Source of the DNA: Paenibacillus dendritiformis
GTDB lineage: Bacteria; Bacillota; Bacilli; Paenibacillales; Paenibacillaceae
Length of the DNA: 64,000 nt
Reading direction: 5' to 3'
NCBI RefSeq assembly: GCF_021654795.1
Contig: NZ_AP025344.1
Coordinates: 1,798,501-1,862,500, forward strand
Under the pieces are notes generated by a model, which ran no database searches, was not told where the DNA came from, and worked only from the letters and a program-made list of their open reading frames with translations. Shown here in pieces: positions 16,952-25,763 of the stretch (position 1 is its first letter; every line of letters begins with the position of its first letter). A program made the translations under genes and the position numbers.

Positions 16952-18193
16952 ATGAGCAATTTCGACACGGAGCTGTATCCAGCCCGCAATCCAAGCCGTA
17001 GATGGAGAAAAGGCTTGCTCCTTCTTGGCCCGGGCTTCATTACCGCCGCGGCCGTCCTCGGTCCGGGGAGCATTACGGTCAGCAGCAGCGCCGGGGCGCT
17101 TATGCAATACTCGGTGCTGTGGGTGCTGGTCATCGCTGCCGTATTTATGTCCGCGTTCACCGTCATTGCCGGCAAGATCGGCTGCCTGAACCGCGATTCG
17201 CTGCTCTTCATCGTTCAGCGGCAGTACGGGCGCTGGCTGGCCATTCTCATCGGGCTGAGCGTGTTTCTGATCACCGCCGGCTTCCAGACCGGGAACAATA
17301 TTGGCATCGGCCTGGCCTTCGATACCGCATTTGGCGGAGGCATCGCCTTGTGGGCAAGCGTTTTTCTCGTGATCGCCCTCGCATGTATTTGGACCTCCAG
17401 CAACTTCTACAAGCTATTGGAAAAGGTGATGATGCTGATGGTCATCCTGATGATCATCGCCTTCATCGGGAATCTGTTCCGCATATCGCCGGACCTGGGC
17501 GCGCTGGCCGCAGGGTTCGCGCCTTCCCCGCCTGCCATCTGGGGGCTGGTCATTGCCATCTCGGCGACCAGCTTCAGCATTGCCGGAGCAGCCGGGCAAG
17601 CCTATATGGTTCAGGGCAAAGGCTGGCAGCCGCAAGATCTGCGCAAGAGCAATGCCAGCGCCGTCGTCGGGATCGCGGTCCTCTGCGGCCTGACCCTCAT
17701 CATTATGATTACGTCGGCGGCCGTGCTCGCCCCCCAAGGCATTCAGGTGCAGAGCGCCCTTGATATGGCCATCCAACTGGAGCCGTTGCTTGGACCGCTG
17801 GCGAAATGGCTGTTCCTCCTCGGTCTGTTCGCGGCTTCCTTCTCTTCCTTCATCGCGAACGCCGTCTTGGGGGGAATGCTGCTGTCGGACGGCTTCGGCT
17901 GGGGCCGCACGCTGAATGACAAGAGCGTTAAAATATTCACTTCCCTGCTGCTGGCGGGGAGCGCGCTGATCGCGATTTTGGCCGAGGCCAATCCGATTCA
18001 ATTGATTATTATGGCCCAAGCGACGACGGCGCTTGGAGCGCCGCTTATCGCTATCGTGCTGCTCTTGCTCGGCAACAACAAACAGGTGCTCGGCAGCCGC
18101 ACGAACGGCTGGTTCATGAATGTCCTCGCGGGGCTCGCCTCTCTCTGGCTCCTCTATTTATCCGTGAATCAGCTGCTGACCTTCTTCGCGTGA
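16952..18193 (+). CDS. Divergent Nramp-like transporter lacking canonical metal-site motifs
   Basis: 413 residues, about 11 membrane helices, with an Nramp-type (LeuT fold) layout: LLLLGPGFITAAAVLGPGSIT at the N-terminus, ISATSFSIAGAAGQAYMVQGKG in the sixth helix and FSSFIANAVLGGMLLSDGFG later. In true Nramp Mn/Fe transporters helix 1 reads DPGN and helix 6 MPHN. Here these positions read GPGS and a Met-free FSIA, so the coordinating Asp, Asn and Met are gone; the substrate is probably not Mn2+. ATG 16952 is chosen over GTG 16943 because GGGAGGTGG is correctly spaced. An AT-rich stretch upstream may hold the promoter. Confidence 0.75.
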   Translation: MSNFDTELYPARNPSRRWRKGLLLLGPGFITAAAVLGPGSITVSSSAGALMQYSVLWVLVIAAVFMSAFTVIAGKIGCLNRDSLLFIVQRQYGRWLAILIGLSVFLITAGFQTGNNIGIGLAFDTAFGGGIALWASVFLVIALACIWTSSNFYKLLEKVMMLMVILMIIAFIGNLFRISPDLGALAAGFAPSPPAIWGLVIAISATSFSIAGAAGQAYMVQGKGWQPQDLRKSNASAVVGIAVLCGLTLIIMITSAAVLAPQGIQVQSALDMAIQLEPLLGPLAKWLFLLGLFAASFSSFIANAVLGGMLLSDGFGWGRTLNDKSVKIFTSLLLAGSALIAILAEANPIQLIIMAQATTALGAPLIAIVLLLLGNNKQVLGSRTNGWFMNVLAGLASLWLLYLSVNQLLTFFA

Positions 18194-18321
18194 GACCGGC
18201 AGGAGTAAGGAGAGCAGGAGAGAGCAAGATGGAAGGGGGGCATAGGCAGGCATTGCATATGAGTGGGATAACGGATCGGCAGAGAAGGTTAGGCGGGAAA
18301 AAGGGGAATCGGGCAGAGCTG

Positions 18322-18574
18322 CGGAAGACGGAGGACAGGCCGCCTGCTTCTTGTGGAAGACGAAGATGGGACACTGTCTTCTTGTGGAAGACGAAGGATG
18401 GGGCGCCGTCTTCCTTTGGAAGACGAAGATGGGACGATGTCTTCCTGCATAAGACGAAAGATGGGACGATGTCTTCCTGCGGAAGACGAAGGGTGGACAC
18501 TAACTTCCTGTGGAAGACGGGAGATCGCCGCCAGCCTTTCTGCGGAAGACGAGGACAGGCCCCTGCCTTCATGC
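18322..18574 (+). repeat. Tandem array of about eight 31-33-bp inverted-repeat units
   Basis: Units read roughly GGAAGACGAAGATGGGAC followed by a variable pair and TGTCTTCCTG. Each unit is itself an imperfect hairpin (GGAAGAC / GTCTTCC). The first and last units are the most diverged. Pairs of units add to about 63 bp, so several frames on both strands stay open with 21-residue protein repeats. No frame has a convincing start or RBS, so I treat the array as non-coding satellite-like DNA between the Nramp-like gene and the lipoprotein. Confidence 0.7.
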
Positions 18575-18928
18575 GGCATACGGTCAGGGCGGATGTGAAG
18601 ACGGATGAGGCGGTGAAATCCTGCGTGGCTGCAGCAATTTACGCTGCTTGGGGCGATATTTGAGCAAATTCCTGCAAAAGTACATTATTTTCGCCGATTT
18701 TTGGCTTTCATCTATTGAATAATGTGAAATTGATGCAGTTTTGCAGGAACTCCCGTAACGGAGCACGCGCCGTTAAGGAAAACTGTATATTTACAGTTTT
18801 CTCAGCCGCTTCGCTGTGAGAAGCAGGGGCGGGACTGTCCGCCGCAGCTGAAAAACGACTTATGGGACAGCTCCTTCGCTGCAACCTTACCACCTTACCC
18901 GGGGGCTGGCCGCGTCAAAATGTCCTGT
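18575..18928. other. Gene-free stretch with GCTGCA-type elements
   Basis: No plausible gene. It holds words like those near 4.2 kb: GCTGCAGCAATTTACGCTGC (around 18630-18650), a TTCCTGCAAAAG box, and TGATGCAGTTTTGCAGGAAC near 18730-18750. Beyond that I see only GC-rich unique sequence. Confidence 0.4.
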
Positions 18929-19087
18929 TTATAACTCATTCCAGTTGACGGAAACCTCGACATGCCCGTTAGCATCCCGGGATTCGCTCGTTACCTTTAA
19001 GCTTTCGCTCGCGCTGTTCCCCATAAGCGACAAGCTTGTTTCGGCGGAGGAGTGGAGCAGGCTTTCAGCCAGGTATATTTTTCTGCT
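18929..19087 (-). pseudogene. Possible C-terminal remnant of a coding gene
   Basis: A leftward frame without a start codon reads plausibly as protein (AESLLHSSAETSLSLMGNSA, then SRDANGHVEVSVNWNEL and a stop at 18929-18931). An upstream in-frame stop lies at 19088-19090. The composition looks coding, but I recognise no family and no 5' part survives in frame. Confidence 0.25.
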
Positions 19088-19306
19088 CTATGACCAAAGA
19101 GGTAGAACGCTAAGCCCCGGAAGGCGGCGCTGCCCTGCAATGACCGGGGCCTGTATCCGTGTCCAGCCGCTTGTTGAGCAAGCGGGCGATGCCGCATCAG
19201 CGCATGCCGGATTATTGCCTTTACACATTTCCCTTCGGTCGTCATAATGAAAGCGGGGTAAATTTTTTCCTGAATGGAAGGTCCTGAATGGAAGGGGAGA
19301 GGAAAA

Positions 19307-20833
19307 GTGAGAGGGAGGCAATGGATATGCGCGGGTCTGGCGGCTCTCCTGCTTGTATTGGCAGGCTGTCAGCCAATCGGCGGACTGGATGTGCCGAAGC
19401 TGCTGCTGAAGCAGATGGAGGTCGCGTCTTATGAAGGGAAGCAGACGGTCTCGATTGAGATCGAAGCTGCGAACCACGAGGTGCCGGCGGTAGATGCGGC
19501 AGCGCTGCAAATGATCGACGGGGCTGAATTAACGGTCGAGACGAAGGTGCAAAATGACCAGCGCATGTCGATGGAAGGCGTGTTCAAGGCGGCGGGCCGC
19601 CAGCTTCCGTTCCGGCTGAGCTTGAAGGATCGGGCGGTCGCCGCCTGGATCGAAGGGGCGGCGGCTCCGATCATCATTTCCGAAGATGGGGATTCGTCCG
19701 GGGGAGCGTCCCTAGTTACGACAGAGGAATCGCGGGCCATCGGCCGCCTCGCGTTGGAGCTGTTCGGCAAATATGCGCCCAATCCGAGCGACATCTCCGT
19801 GAAGCCGGTGACGGAACCGGTGCTGGGGGAGGACCTGGCGTTGAAGCAGGTGCATCTGGAATTCGGGGGCGACGAGCTTCTGCCGTGGGCGAAGGAGCTG
19901 ATCCGAGCCGCGATGCAGGACAAGGAGGGGCTGAAGCAGTGGTTCGTAACGGCAGGCCGCCTGCTCTACCCGGCTGCCACCGGGGGGCTGGACAATATGC
20001 CGCCGGATCAGGACGTGCTGCCTGATGCGCTCAACGAAGGCGAAGCAATCGGGTTGTCCTTATACGAATCGTTCATGGAATACGCGCCGGAGCTGCTGGC
20101 CGAGCTGGAGCAGATGGAAAAAGACTTGCCGGCACACGCTCCGGGTGCGGACGCGCTGCTCAGTCCGGCGACGAAGCTGGTCCTGGATCTGTATGCCGAC
20201 GGGGACTTGAATATCCGCAAATCCAAGATGCAGCTTACGATCGCGCTCCCGTCGCCGGCGGACGCGCCCTTCTCCGCCATCACGATTCGTCAGACTTCGG
20301 AGATGGGCCGCTTGAACGAGGACGTCAAGGCGGATGAGATGGATATGACGAATGCGGTCGCGCTGGATGATCCGGAGATGACGCCAGGCAAATGGCTGCG
20401 GCATTTCGAATCGGGATCGCTGGCGCGCCAGTGGCTGAAGCAGTCGGGAGCGACCGCGCGAACGGCAAGCCTGCTGATGCCTGAGCCGGGAGCGGATACA
20501 TACGGTTGGGATGAGATGCCGCAGCCGTATGTCAAGAACGGGACGTTAATGGTTCCGCTGCGCCATGTGGCGGAGCAGTTCGATGCGTCGCTGACCTGGG
20601 ACAGCAAGACGAAGCTCTCGCTCGTCGACGATATTACGGGAGCTGTGACACAGATCGAGCTGAACAGCAAGAAGGCGACCGTAGGCGGTCTGGAGATCGA
20701 CCTGCCGGAAGCGCCGGAGCTGCGTGACGGCCAGCTCTATGTCCCTGTTCGTTCGGTCGCTTATATGCTGGGGCTGTGGCTGCAGAAGGTTGAGTTTTAC
20801 GATTCGGCATGGGTGGATTTGATTCGGAAATAA
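19307..20833 (+). CDS. Lipoprotein with copper-amine-oxidase N-like (stalk) domain
   Basis: 508 residues from GTG 19307 (GGGGAGAGG upstream). The lipobox LLVLAGC gives a lipid-anchored mature protein from Cys21. A central region of about 350 residues has no motif I recognise but is rich in Leu/Glu. The C-terminus (about 400-508) carries two half-repeats, PYVKNGTLMVPLRHVAEQF and LRDGQLYVPVRSVAYMLGL, with a W-D-S-KTKLSLV strand, typical of copper amine oxidase N-terminal-like domains common on Paenibacillus surface proteins. Probably cell-envelope associated; no catalytic site is seen. The longer frame from ATG 19274 would add a poor signal peptide. Confidence 0.75.
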   Translation: MRGRQWICAGLAALLLVLAGCQPIGGLDVPKLLLKQMEVASYEGKQTVSIEIEAANHEVPAVDAAALQMIDGAELTVETKVQNDQRMSMEGVFKAAGRQLPFRLSLKDRAVAAWIEGAAAPIIISEDGDSSGGASLVTTEESRAIGRLALELFGKYAPNPSDISVKPVTEPVLGEDLALKQVHLEFGGDELLPWAKELIRAAMQDKEGLKQWFVTAGRLLYPAATGGLDNMPPDQDVLPDALNEGEAIGLSLYESFMEYAPELLAELEQMEKDLPAHAPGADALLSPATKLVLDLYADGDLNIRKSKMQLTIALPSPADAPFSAITIRQTSEMGRLNEDVKADEMDMTNAVALDDPEMTPGKWLRHFESGSLARQWLKQSGATARTASLLMPEPGADTYGWDEMPQPYVKNGTLMVPLRHVAEQFDASLTWDSKTKLSLVDDITGAVTQIELNSKKATVGGLEIDLPEAPELRDGQLYVPVRSVAYMLGLWLQKVEFYDSAWVDLIRK

Positions 20834-20898
20834 ATCAGCGCGGAGCGTGTGCGGCATCGGGAGGGATGCACGCCCGGCTGCTCCGCGCAACGGGAAGA

Positions 20899-20937
20899 AA
20901 CCGGAACGGGGACAGGGATCCCGGGTTCCGGCTTTTT
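20899..20937 (+). terminator. Intrinsic terminator of the lipoprotein gene
   Basis: CCGGAAC (20901-20907) pairs with GTTCCGG (20925-20931), followed by CTTTTT. The rest of 20938-21240 has no gene. Confidence 0.7.
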
Positions 20938-21241
20938 CGCGCTGGAGGGCGGTCTACAGAAATCCGTTGAGGCGTCTGCCGATCAACAGCGACGAAGAGA
21001 TTGGAGCCTGACGTCACGGTCAAGGATCGAGGCTTATGCGAGAGAGCGAAGCGGCTCTCGTGCTCGAGCCCCCGCTGGAGCCGAACGGGGCGCTGCCCCC
21101 ATAGCGGGCCAGCCTCTGCGGTATGGCGAGGCATGAAGCGGGACGCTGCCATTGTCGGCTGGCCGCACTTGAAGGCAGTCTCTTCCGAGGAAGGGACTGT
21201 CCCATTGTGCAGCCGGTCAGGGGAAGGCTTGTGTTGCAGCC

Positions 21242-21269
21242 GATTATGGATTAATGTTAATTCATAATC
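21242..21269 (+). promoter_or_regulatory. 28-bp near-perfect palindrome before the lacI-type gene
   Basis: Outer arms GATTATG / CATAATC, then inner arms ATTAA / TTAAT around a TG centre, with one mismatched pair. It abuts the AGGAGGAAGGAGG ribosome-binding region of the regulator gene, so it may be an autoregulatory operator or an mRNA hairpin limiting translation. It differs from the two operators before the transporter genes. Confidence 0.5.
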
Positions 21270-21289
21270 AGGAGGAAGGAGGAAGCCTC

Positions 21290-22264
21290 ATGCCGACGAT
21301 TAAAGATGTGGCGGAGAAGGCTGGCGTGACCGTCACGACCGTGTCCCGCGTATTGAATAACCGCGGTTATATTAGCCAAGAGACGAGAGACAAGGTATAT
21401 CGCGTGATGGACGAATTGCAATACCGGCCGAATGAGATCGCCCGATCGCTGTCAAGGAAGCGATCGATGATGCTGGGCCTCATTATTCCGACGATCGCAC
21501 ACCCCTTTTTCGCCGAGATGACGAATTATATCGAGACCTACGCCTTTTCGCTGGGCTATAAGATTTTGCTGTGCAATTCCCGCCTTGATCGGGTGAAGGA
21601 GAAGGAATACATCAATATGCTGAAAAGCCATCGGGTGGACGGCATGATTATGGGGAGCCATACGCTCGACGTGCAGGAGTACGAGAAGCTGCGGCAGCCG
21701 GTTATCACCTTCGACCGTCAGATCGCGGATATTCCGTACATATCGTCCGACAACTATCAAGGCGGCGTGTTGGCCGCGCAATTGCTGATCGACAGGGGCT
21801 GCCGGCGAATCGCCCATATTTCGGGCAATTTGGGCCTGGATATGCTGGGCAACCGGCGCTTGGAAGGATTTCTTGACACGCTGCGGAAGCATGCGCTTGA
21901 ACCGATTGTCATTGAGCTTGGCACCGATGTGTTCGAGAGCTCGGGCTACGAGAGCATGATTCGGCGCTTGTTGGAGAGGGAGCCGGAAATAGACGGGCTG
22001 TTCGCCAGCAGCGATATTATTGCCGTTCATGTGATGAAGGTGTGCTCTTCGCTCGGGATCAAGGTGCCGGAGCGGATGAAGCTGATCGGCTACGACGATA
22101 TTTCGCTTGCTTCGCTGGTGGAACCGGAATTGACGACCATTCGGCAGCCGCTGGAGGCCATGAGCAGATTGGCGGTCGATCTGATCAACAAGCTGATTCA
22201 GGGAGAGAAGGTGCCGCTGGAAAATATCGTTCCGGTAACGCTGGTGGAGCGAAAGACTTGCTGA
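21290..22264 (+). CDS. LacI-family repressor of the adjacent sugar ABC operon
   Basis: 324 residues. HTH at the N-terminus (TIKDVAEKAGVTVTTVSRVL) with hinge helix RPNEIARSLSRK, then a periplasmic-binding-protein-like sensor: LGLIIPTIAHPFFAEM, DGMIMGSHTL, VITFDRQIADIPYISSDN, DGLFASSDIIAVHVM, GYDDISLASLVEPELTTIRQP. The ligand is a sugar or sugar-like molecule, unidentified. ATG 21290 follows AAGGAGG by 7 bases. It lies head-to-tail before a solute-binding protein and two permeases, and two LacI-type operators cover their promoter, so it very probably represses that operon. Confidence 0.92.
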   Translation: MPTIKDVAEKAGVTVTTVSRVLNNRGYISQETRDKVYRVMDELQYRPNEIARSLSRKRSMMLGLIIPTIAHPFFAEMTNYIETYAFSLGYKILLCNSRLDRVKEKEYINMLKSHRVDGMIMGSHTLDVQEYEKLRQPVITFDRQIADIPYISSDNYQGGVLAAQLLIDRGCRRIAHISGNLGLDMLGNRRLEGFLDTLRKHALEPIVIELGTDVFESSGYESMIRRLLEREPEIDGLFASSDIIAVHVMKVCSSLGIKVPERMKLIGYDDISLASLVEPELTTIRQPLEAMSRLAVDLINKLIQGEKVPLENIVPVTLVERKTC

Positions 22265-22270
22265 CAAGAG

Positions 22271-22300
22271 GCCATATCACCAAGATACGGCTTTTTATTT
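22271..22300 (+). terminator. Terminator between the repressor and transporter genes
   Basis: GCCATATC pairs with GATACGGC (one G-T pair), followed by TTTTTATTT. It separates repressor from transporter transcription. Confidence 0.65.
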
Positions 22301-22309
22301 ACGCCGATA

Positions 22310-22349
22310 TGACAATCGGTTGACATGTCAATCGGTTGTCATATATAAT
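22310..22349 (+). promoter_or_regulatory. ABC-operon promoter overlapped by two abutting LacI-type operators
   Basis: Operator 1 TGACAATCGGTTGACA (22310-22325) and operator 2 TGTCAATCGGTTGTCA (22326-22341) both have the LacI-family form CAA-N-CG-N-TTG with a central CG. The -35 TTGACA (22320-22325) is the end of operator 1, operator 2 fills most of the 18-bp spacer, and the -10 TATAAT is at 22344-22349. Bound repressor would exclude polymerase completely. Confidence 0.8.
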
Positions 22350-22402
22350 CGCCTTGAAAGCGCAACCAAAAATAGGCAAGAAGACATGGGGGGATGAGCT
22401 TT

Positions 22403-23698
22403 ATGAAGAAATCACGGTTCATGGTCTTGGCGCTGGCAGTGCTGATGTGCGCCACGGTGGCCGCTGCTTGCGGGAAGGACGGCGGCGAAAGCGGGAAGTC
22501 CGGAGAGGACGGCCAGGCGGTCACGATCACCTTCTTGAACTCGAAGGCGGAGATTCAGCAGGAGATGAATGCCGCAGCCGCCCAATTCAGGGAGGCCAAT
22601 CCGGGCATTACGGTCGAAGTCATCTCGACGACGGAAGCCCAGTCTCCGGTGGAGCGGGCATCCGCCCTGTACGCGGCAGGCACGCCTGCGACGCTGGCGA
22701 TGCTTGACGCGGGCGATATTGCCAAGTTCAAGGACAAGGCGGCCGACCTGTCCGCCGAGAAATGGGTCCGCGATCTGGCGCAACCGAATGAACTGGACGG
22801 CCGGACGATCGCCTTTCCGTTCGCCGTGGAAGGGTATGGACTCATCTATAATAAGGCCGCCGTCGAGAAGGCGTTGGGCGGCTCCTTCGATCCGGGCGCG
22901 GTTCATACTGCCGGAGCTCTGGAGAAGCTGTTCCGTCAGCTCGAAGCTTCGGGGACGGCGCCTATTACGATCGGCAGCATGGACTGGTCGCTGGGGAACC
23001 ATTTCCTCGCTCTCGCGTATGCGGCCCAGCCGGACGGCGACGTTGAGGCTTTTTTGGACGAATTGAAGGCAGGCCAGGCGGCGCTCGCCGACAATGCCGC
23101 GTTCAACGGCTTGCTGGACACCTTCGACTTGATGATGAAATATAACAAGGGCAAGGATGATCCGATGGCTGTCACTTATGAACAAAGCGCCTCGGCGGTG
23201 GCCAAGGGAGAGGCGGCGATGACCTTCAACGGCAACTGGCTTATCGGCGAGCTGCAGAAGTCCAATCCGGACGGCGAATTCGGCTTCCTCCCGGTTCCGG
23301 TCAGCAACGATGCCGGCGACAAGGCCAATTCGGCGATTGCGATCGGGGCGACGAAGCAGATTTTTATCGATAAGGAAAAGAGCACGGAGGAGCAGCAGGC
23401 GGCAGCGAAGAAATTCCTTGACTGGCTTGTCTACGAGGAAGCGGGACAAGATTTTCTGGTGAACAAGGCCCGCGTCGTTCCCGCCTTCCAAAATATCGCG
23501 ATGGAGCCCGCCAACTCCCTGGGCCAAGCCGTCAAGGCTTACAACAATGCCGGCCAGGCGCTTCCGTTCGCCGGGAACTTCGTGCCGGGCGATCATTGGA
23601 AGGTGCTCGGCGCTTCGATGCAAAAGTATCTCGCGGGCAAAGCAGACCGGGCGGCGCTGGCGGCCGAGATCGAAGACTATTGGAAAAGCGGCAAGTGA
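22403..23698 (+). CDS. Sugar ABC transporter substrate-binding lipoprotein
   Basis: 431 residues. Signal peptide and lipobox (LMCATVAAAC, lipid-modified Cys near 23), then an extracellular solute-binding family 1 fold: VTITFLNSKAEIQQEMNAAA, the cleft region ASALYAAGTPATLAMLDAG, FPFAVEGYGLIYNKAAVEK, KGEAAMTFNGNWLIGELQK. It captures an oligosaccharide or sugar outside the membrane and delivers it to the two permeases. ATG 22403 is preferred to ATG 22394 because GGGGGG would otherwise touch the start. First gene of the LacI-controlled operon; the ATPase is not encoded here, as usual for family 1 systems that share an MsmK-type subunit. Confidence 0.9.
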   Translation: MKKSRFMVLALAVLMCATVAAACGKDGGESGKSGEDGQAVTITFLNSKAEIQQEMNAAAAQFREANPGITVEVISTTEAQSPVERASALYAAGTPATLAMLDAGDIAKFKDKAADLSAEKWVRDLAQPNELDGRTIAFPFAVEGYGLIYNKAAVEKALGGSFDPGAVHTAGALEKLFRQLEASGTAPITIGSMDWSLGNHFLALAYAAQPDGDVEAFLDELKAGQAALADNAAFNGLLDTFDLMMKYNKGKDDPMAVTYEQSASAVAKGEAAMTFNGNWLIGELQKSNPDGEFGFLPVPVSNDAGDKANSAIAIGATKQIFIDKEKSTEEQQAAAKKFLDWLVYEEAGQDFLVNKARVVPAFQNIAMEPANSLGQAVKAYNNAGQALPFAGNFVPGDHWKVLGASMQKYLAGKADRAALAAEIEDYWKSGK

Positions 23699-23786
23699 TA
23701 TTGATAAGGCCATGGCCGAAGGATGAGTTGCATGCTCACGTCAATCGGCCGGCCGTTTGTCATTTAGAGAAACGGGGGATTCCGTC

Positions 23787-24671
23787 ATGCTTTCTGAACG
23801 GTGCTTCATGAAGAGACTGGGACACCGCCTCTTCTTTACAGGACCGGCGTTATTTTGTTTTTTTGCCGTCATTATCATCCCTTTTATGTATGGAATCTAT
23901 ATGACGTTTTTTCAATGGGACGGCATTGCTGCCGAGATGCCGTTCGTCGGCCTGGCCAACTATGCCGAAGTGCTGCGGGATGCGAAGTTCTGGACCTCGG
24001 TCTGGCTGACGATAAAATATGTCGGCGCGACGGTTTTGCTCATTAATGCCGTGGCCTTCTTTCTCGCCTGCGCGGTTACCTCCGGATATCGGGGACAGAA
24101 CTTTTTCCGGACCGCCTTCTTTACCCCGAATCTGATCGGCGGTCTGGTGCTCGGCTTTTTATGGCAGTTTATTTTCAACCATTTTCTAGTGAACTTCGGG
24201 CAAAAATACGATCTGCTTCTGTTCGCCAAAACATGGCTGGGCGACGAGCAGCGGGCGTTCTGGGCGCTCGTCATCGTAACGGTATGGCAGTATGCCGGTT
24301 ATATGATGGTCATCTTCATTGCCGGTCTGGTCAGCGTGCCGAAGGATGTGCTGGAGGCGGCTACGATCGACGGCTCCGGGGGCTGGACCCGGCTGACGCG
24401 CGTCGTGCTTCCGTTAATGGTGCCCTCCTTCATCGTGACGATATTCCTGTCGCTTCAGCGCGGGTTCATGGTCTATGACGTCAACTATGCGCTGACTCAG
24501 GGCGGGCCGTTCGGCAGCACGGTGCTCGTCTCGATGCATGTGTATGACCAGGCGTTCCAGCGTTACGACTACGGGGTTGGCCAGGCGGAGGCGTTCGTGC
24601 TGTTCTTTTTCGTCGCGGCGGTAACCATCCTTCAAGTCTACATCGGGAAGAAAATGGAGGTGGAAGCCTGA
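23787..24671 (+). CDS. Sugar ABC transporter permease (MalF/LacF-like)
   Basis: 294 residues, six membrane helices, the first around FTGPALFCFFAVIIIPFMYG. The EAA loop (about 200-220) reads VPKDVLEAATIDGSGGWTRLTRVVLPLM and docks onto the ATPase. It forms the pore with the next gene product. ATG 23787 has GGGGG 8 bases upstream; later ATGs are possible. A gap of 88 bp separates it from the binding-protein gene; the stop overlaps the next start by one base. Confidence 0.9.
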   Translation: MLSERCFMKRLGHRLFFTGPALFCFFAVIIIPFMYGIYMTFFQWDGIAAEMPFVGLANYAEVLRDAKFWTSVWLTIKYVGATVLLINAVAFFLACAVTSGYRGQNFFRTAFFTPNLIGGLVLGFLWQFIFNHFLVNFGQKYDLLLFAKTWLGDEQRAFWALVIVTVWQYAGYMMVIFIAGLVSVPKDVLEAATIDGSGGWTRLTRVVLPLMVPSFIVTIFLSLQRGFMVYDVNYALTQGGPFGSTVLVSMHVYDQAFQRYDYGVGQAEAFVLFFFVAAVTILQVYIGKKMEVEA

Positions 24672-25513
24672 TGCGAACCCGTTACATTCTGAAGCGGGGC
24701 GTCATCTACGTGATCCTGATCTGTTCGTTGACCGGATTTCTGTTCCCGTTCTATCTGCTGGTCGTGAACGCGTTCAAGCGCAACGCGGACATTATCGAGG
24801 CTCCGGCCGCGCTGCCGTCCTCGATACAGTTCTCCCATTTCGTGACCGTCATCCGCGAGATGGACTATGTTCACAGCTTCGTCAATTCGCTGCTCATTAC
24901 GGGGGCCAGCCTCGTATTCATTTTGCTGTTCTCCGCGATGGCGGCTCATTACTTCGTGCGGAACAACACCAGGGGGAATCAACTGATCTTCTTCATGATG
25001 GTTGCCTCGATGATCATCCCGTTCCAGGCGATTATGATTCCGTTAGTATCGTTGTACGGGAATCATCTTGGCTGGATCTCGAACGCGCCGCGGCTCACGC
25101 TTATTTTCATGTACATCGGCTTCGGCAGCTCGCTCGCGGTATTTATTTTTCACGGGTTCATCAAAAGCGTTCCGCGCGAGCTCGAAGAAGCGGCATATAT
25201 CGACGGCTGCAACCGCTGGCAATCGTTCTTCAAGGTTGTGGCTCCGATCTTGAAGCCGACTTCCGTGACGATTGGCATTTTGAACGTATTGTGGATCTGG
25301 AACGATTTCCTGCTGCCGGTGCTCATCCTGCAGAATGCAGGCAAGGACAAGCTGACCTTGCCGCTGGCGATCCAAGTCTTCAAGGGAAGCTATACTTCCG
25401 ATTTCGAGAAGTTCCTGCCCGCGGTTCTGCTCGTTATTCTCCCGATTCTGATTGTCTATATTTTCGCGCAGCGCTACATTATTCAAGGGGTGACGCAGGG
25501 CGCGGTGAAGTAA
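24671..25513 (+). CDS. Sugar ABC transporter permease (MalG/LacG-like)
   Basis: 280 residues with six predicted helices and the EAA motif VPRELEEAAYIDGCNRWQSFFKVVAPIL. N-terminal LTGFLFPFYLLVVNAFK and C-terminal AQRYIIQGVTQGAVK are typical of the carbohydrate uptake CUT1 group. Starts at ATG overlapping the previous stop (TGATG), so translation is coupled. Last gene of the operon. Confidence 0.92.
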   Translation: MRTRYILKRGVIYVILICSLTGFLFPFYLLVVNAFKRNADIIEAPAALPSSIQFSHFVTVIREMDYVHSFVNSLLITGASLVFILLFSAMAAHYFVRNNTRGNQLIFFMMVASMIIPFQAIMIPLVSLYGNHLGWISNAPRLTLIFMYIGFGSSLAVFIFHGFIKSVPRELEEAAYIDGCNRWQSFFKVVAPILKPTSVTIGILNVLWIWNDFLLPVLILQNAGKDKLTLPLAIQVFKGSYTSDFEKFLPAVLLVILPILIVYIFAQRYIIQGVTQGAVK

Positions 25514-25637
25514 AATCCATATTCATAGGAGCAAGAGCGCGGGACCGCGGCGGTGCGCCGGGTTCAGTGCTGGGATATGGCTGCGGCCGTGGAGTAGGTT
25601 CTTTTCAATAGAAAATGCAAAGAGGATAAGCAAGAGA

Positions 25638-25676
25638 GGCCCGCAATGCTCATCGAGAGGGTGCAGGCCCTTTTTC
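25638..25676 (+). terminator. Probable terminator of the ABC operon
   Basis: GGCC-GCA pairs with TGC-GGCC around a loop of about 18 bases (imperfect), then CTTTTTCTTT. Confidence 0.6.
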
Positions 25677-25763
25677 TTTCCTTGATTGTTTAATCTACCC
25701 AGACTACAATGTACTCATCTAACGTCTTCGTAAATGAAGAAGGAGACAAGGGGAGAAAAGAAA

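Noticed and set aside
18190-18663. 157-codon rightward ORF over the tandem repeats, and similar frames on both strands
   Set aside because: Openness follows from 63-bp periodicity; no start with RBS and no frame is favoured.
22412-23713. 433-codon leftward ORF
   Set aside because: Shadow of the ABC substrate-binding protein gene on the other strand.
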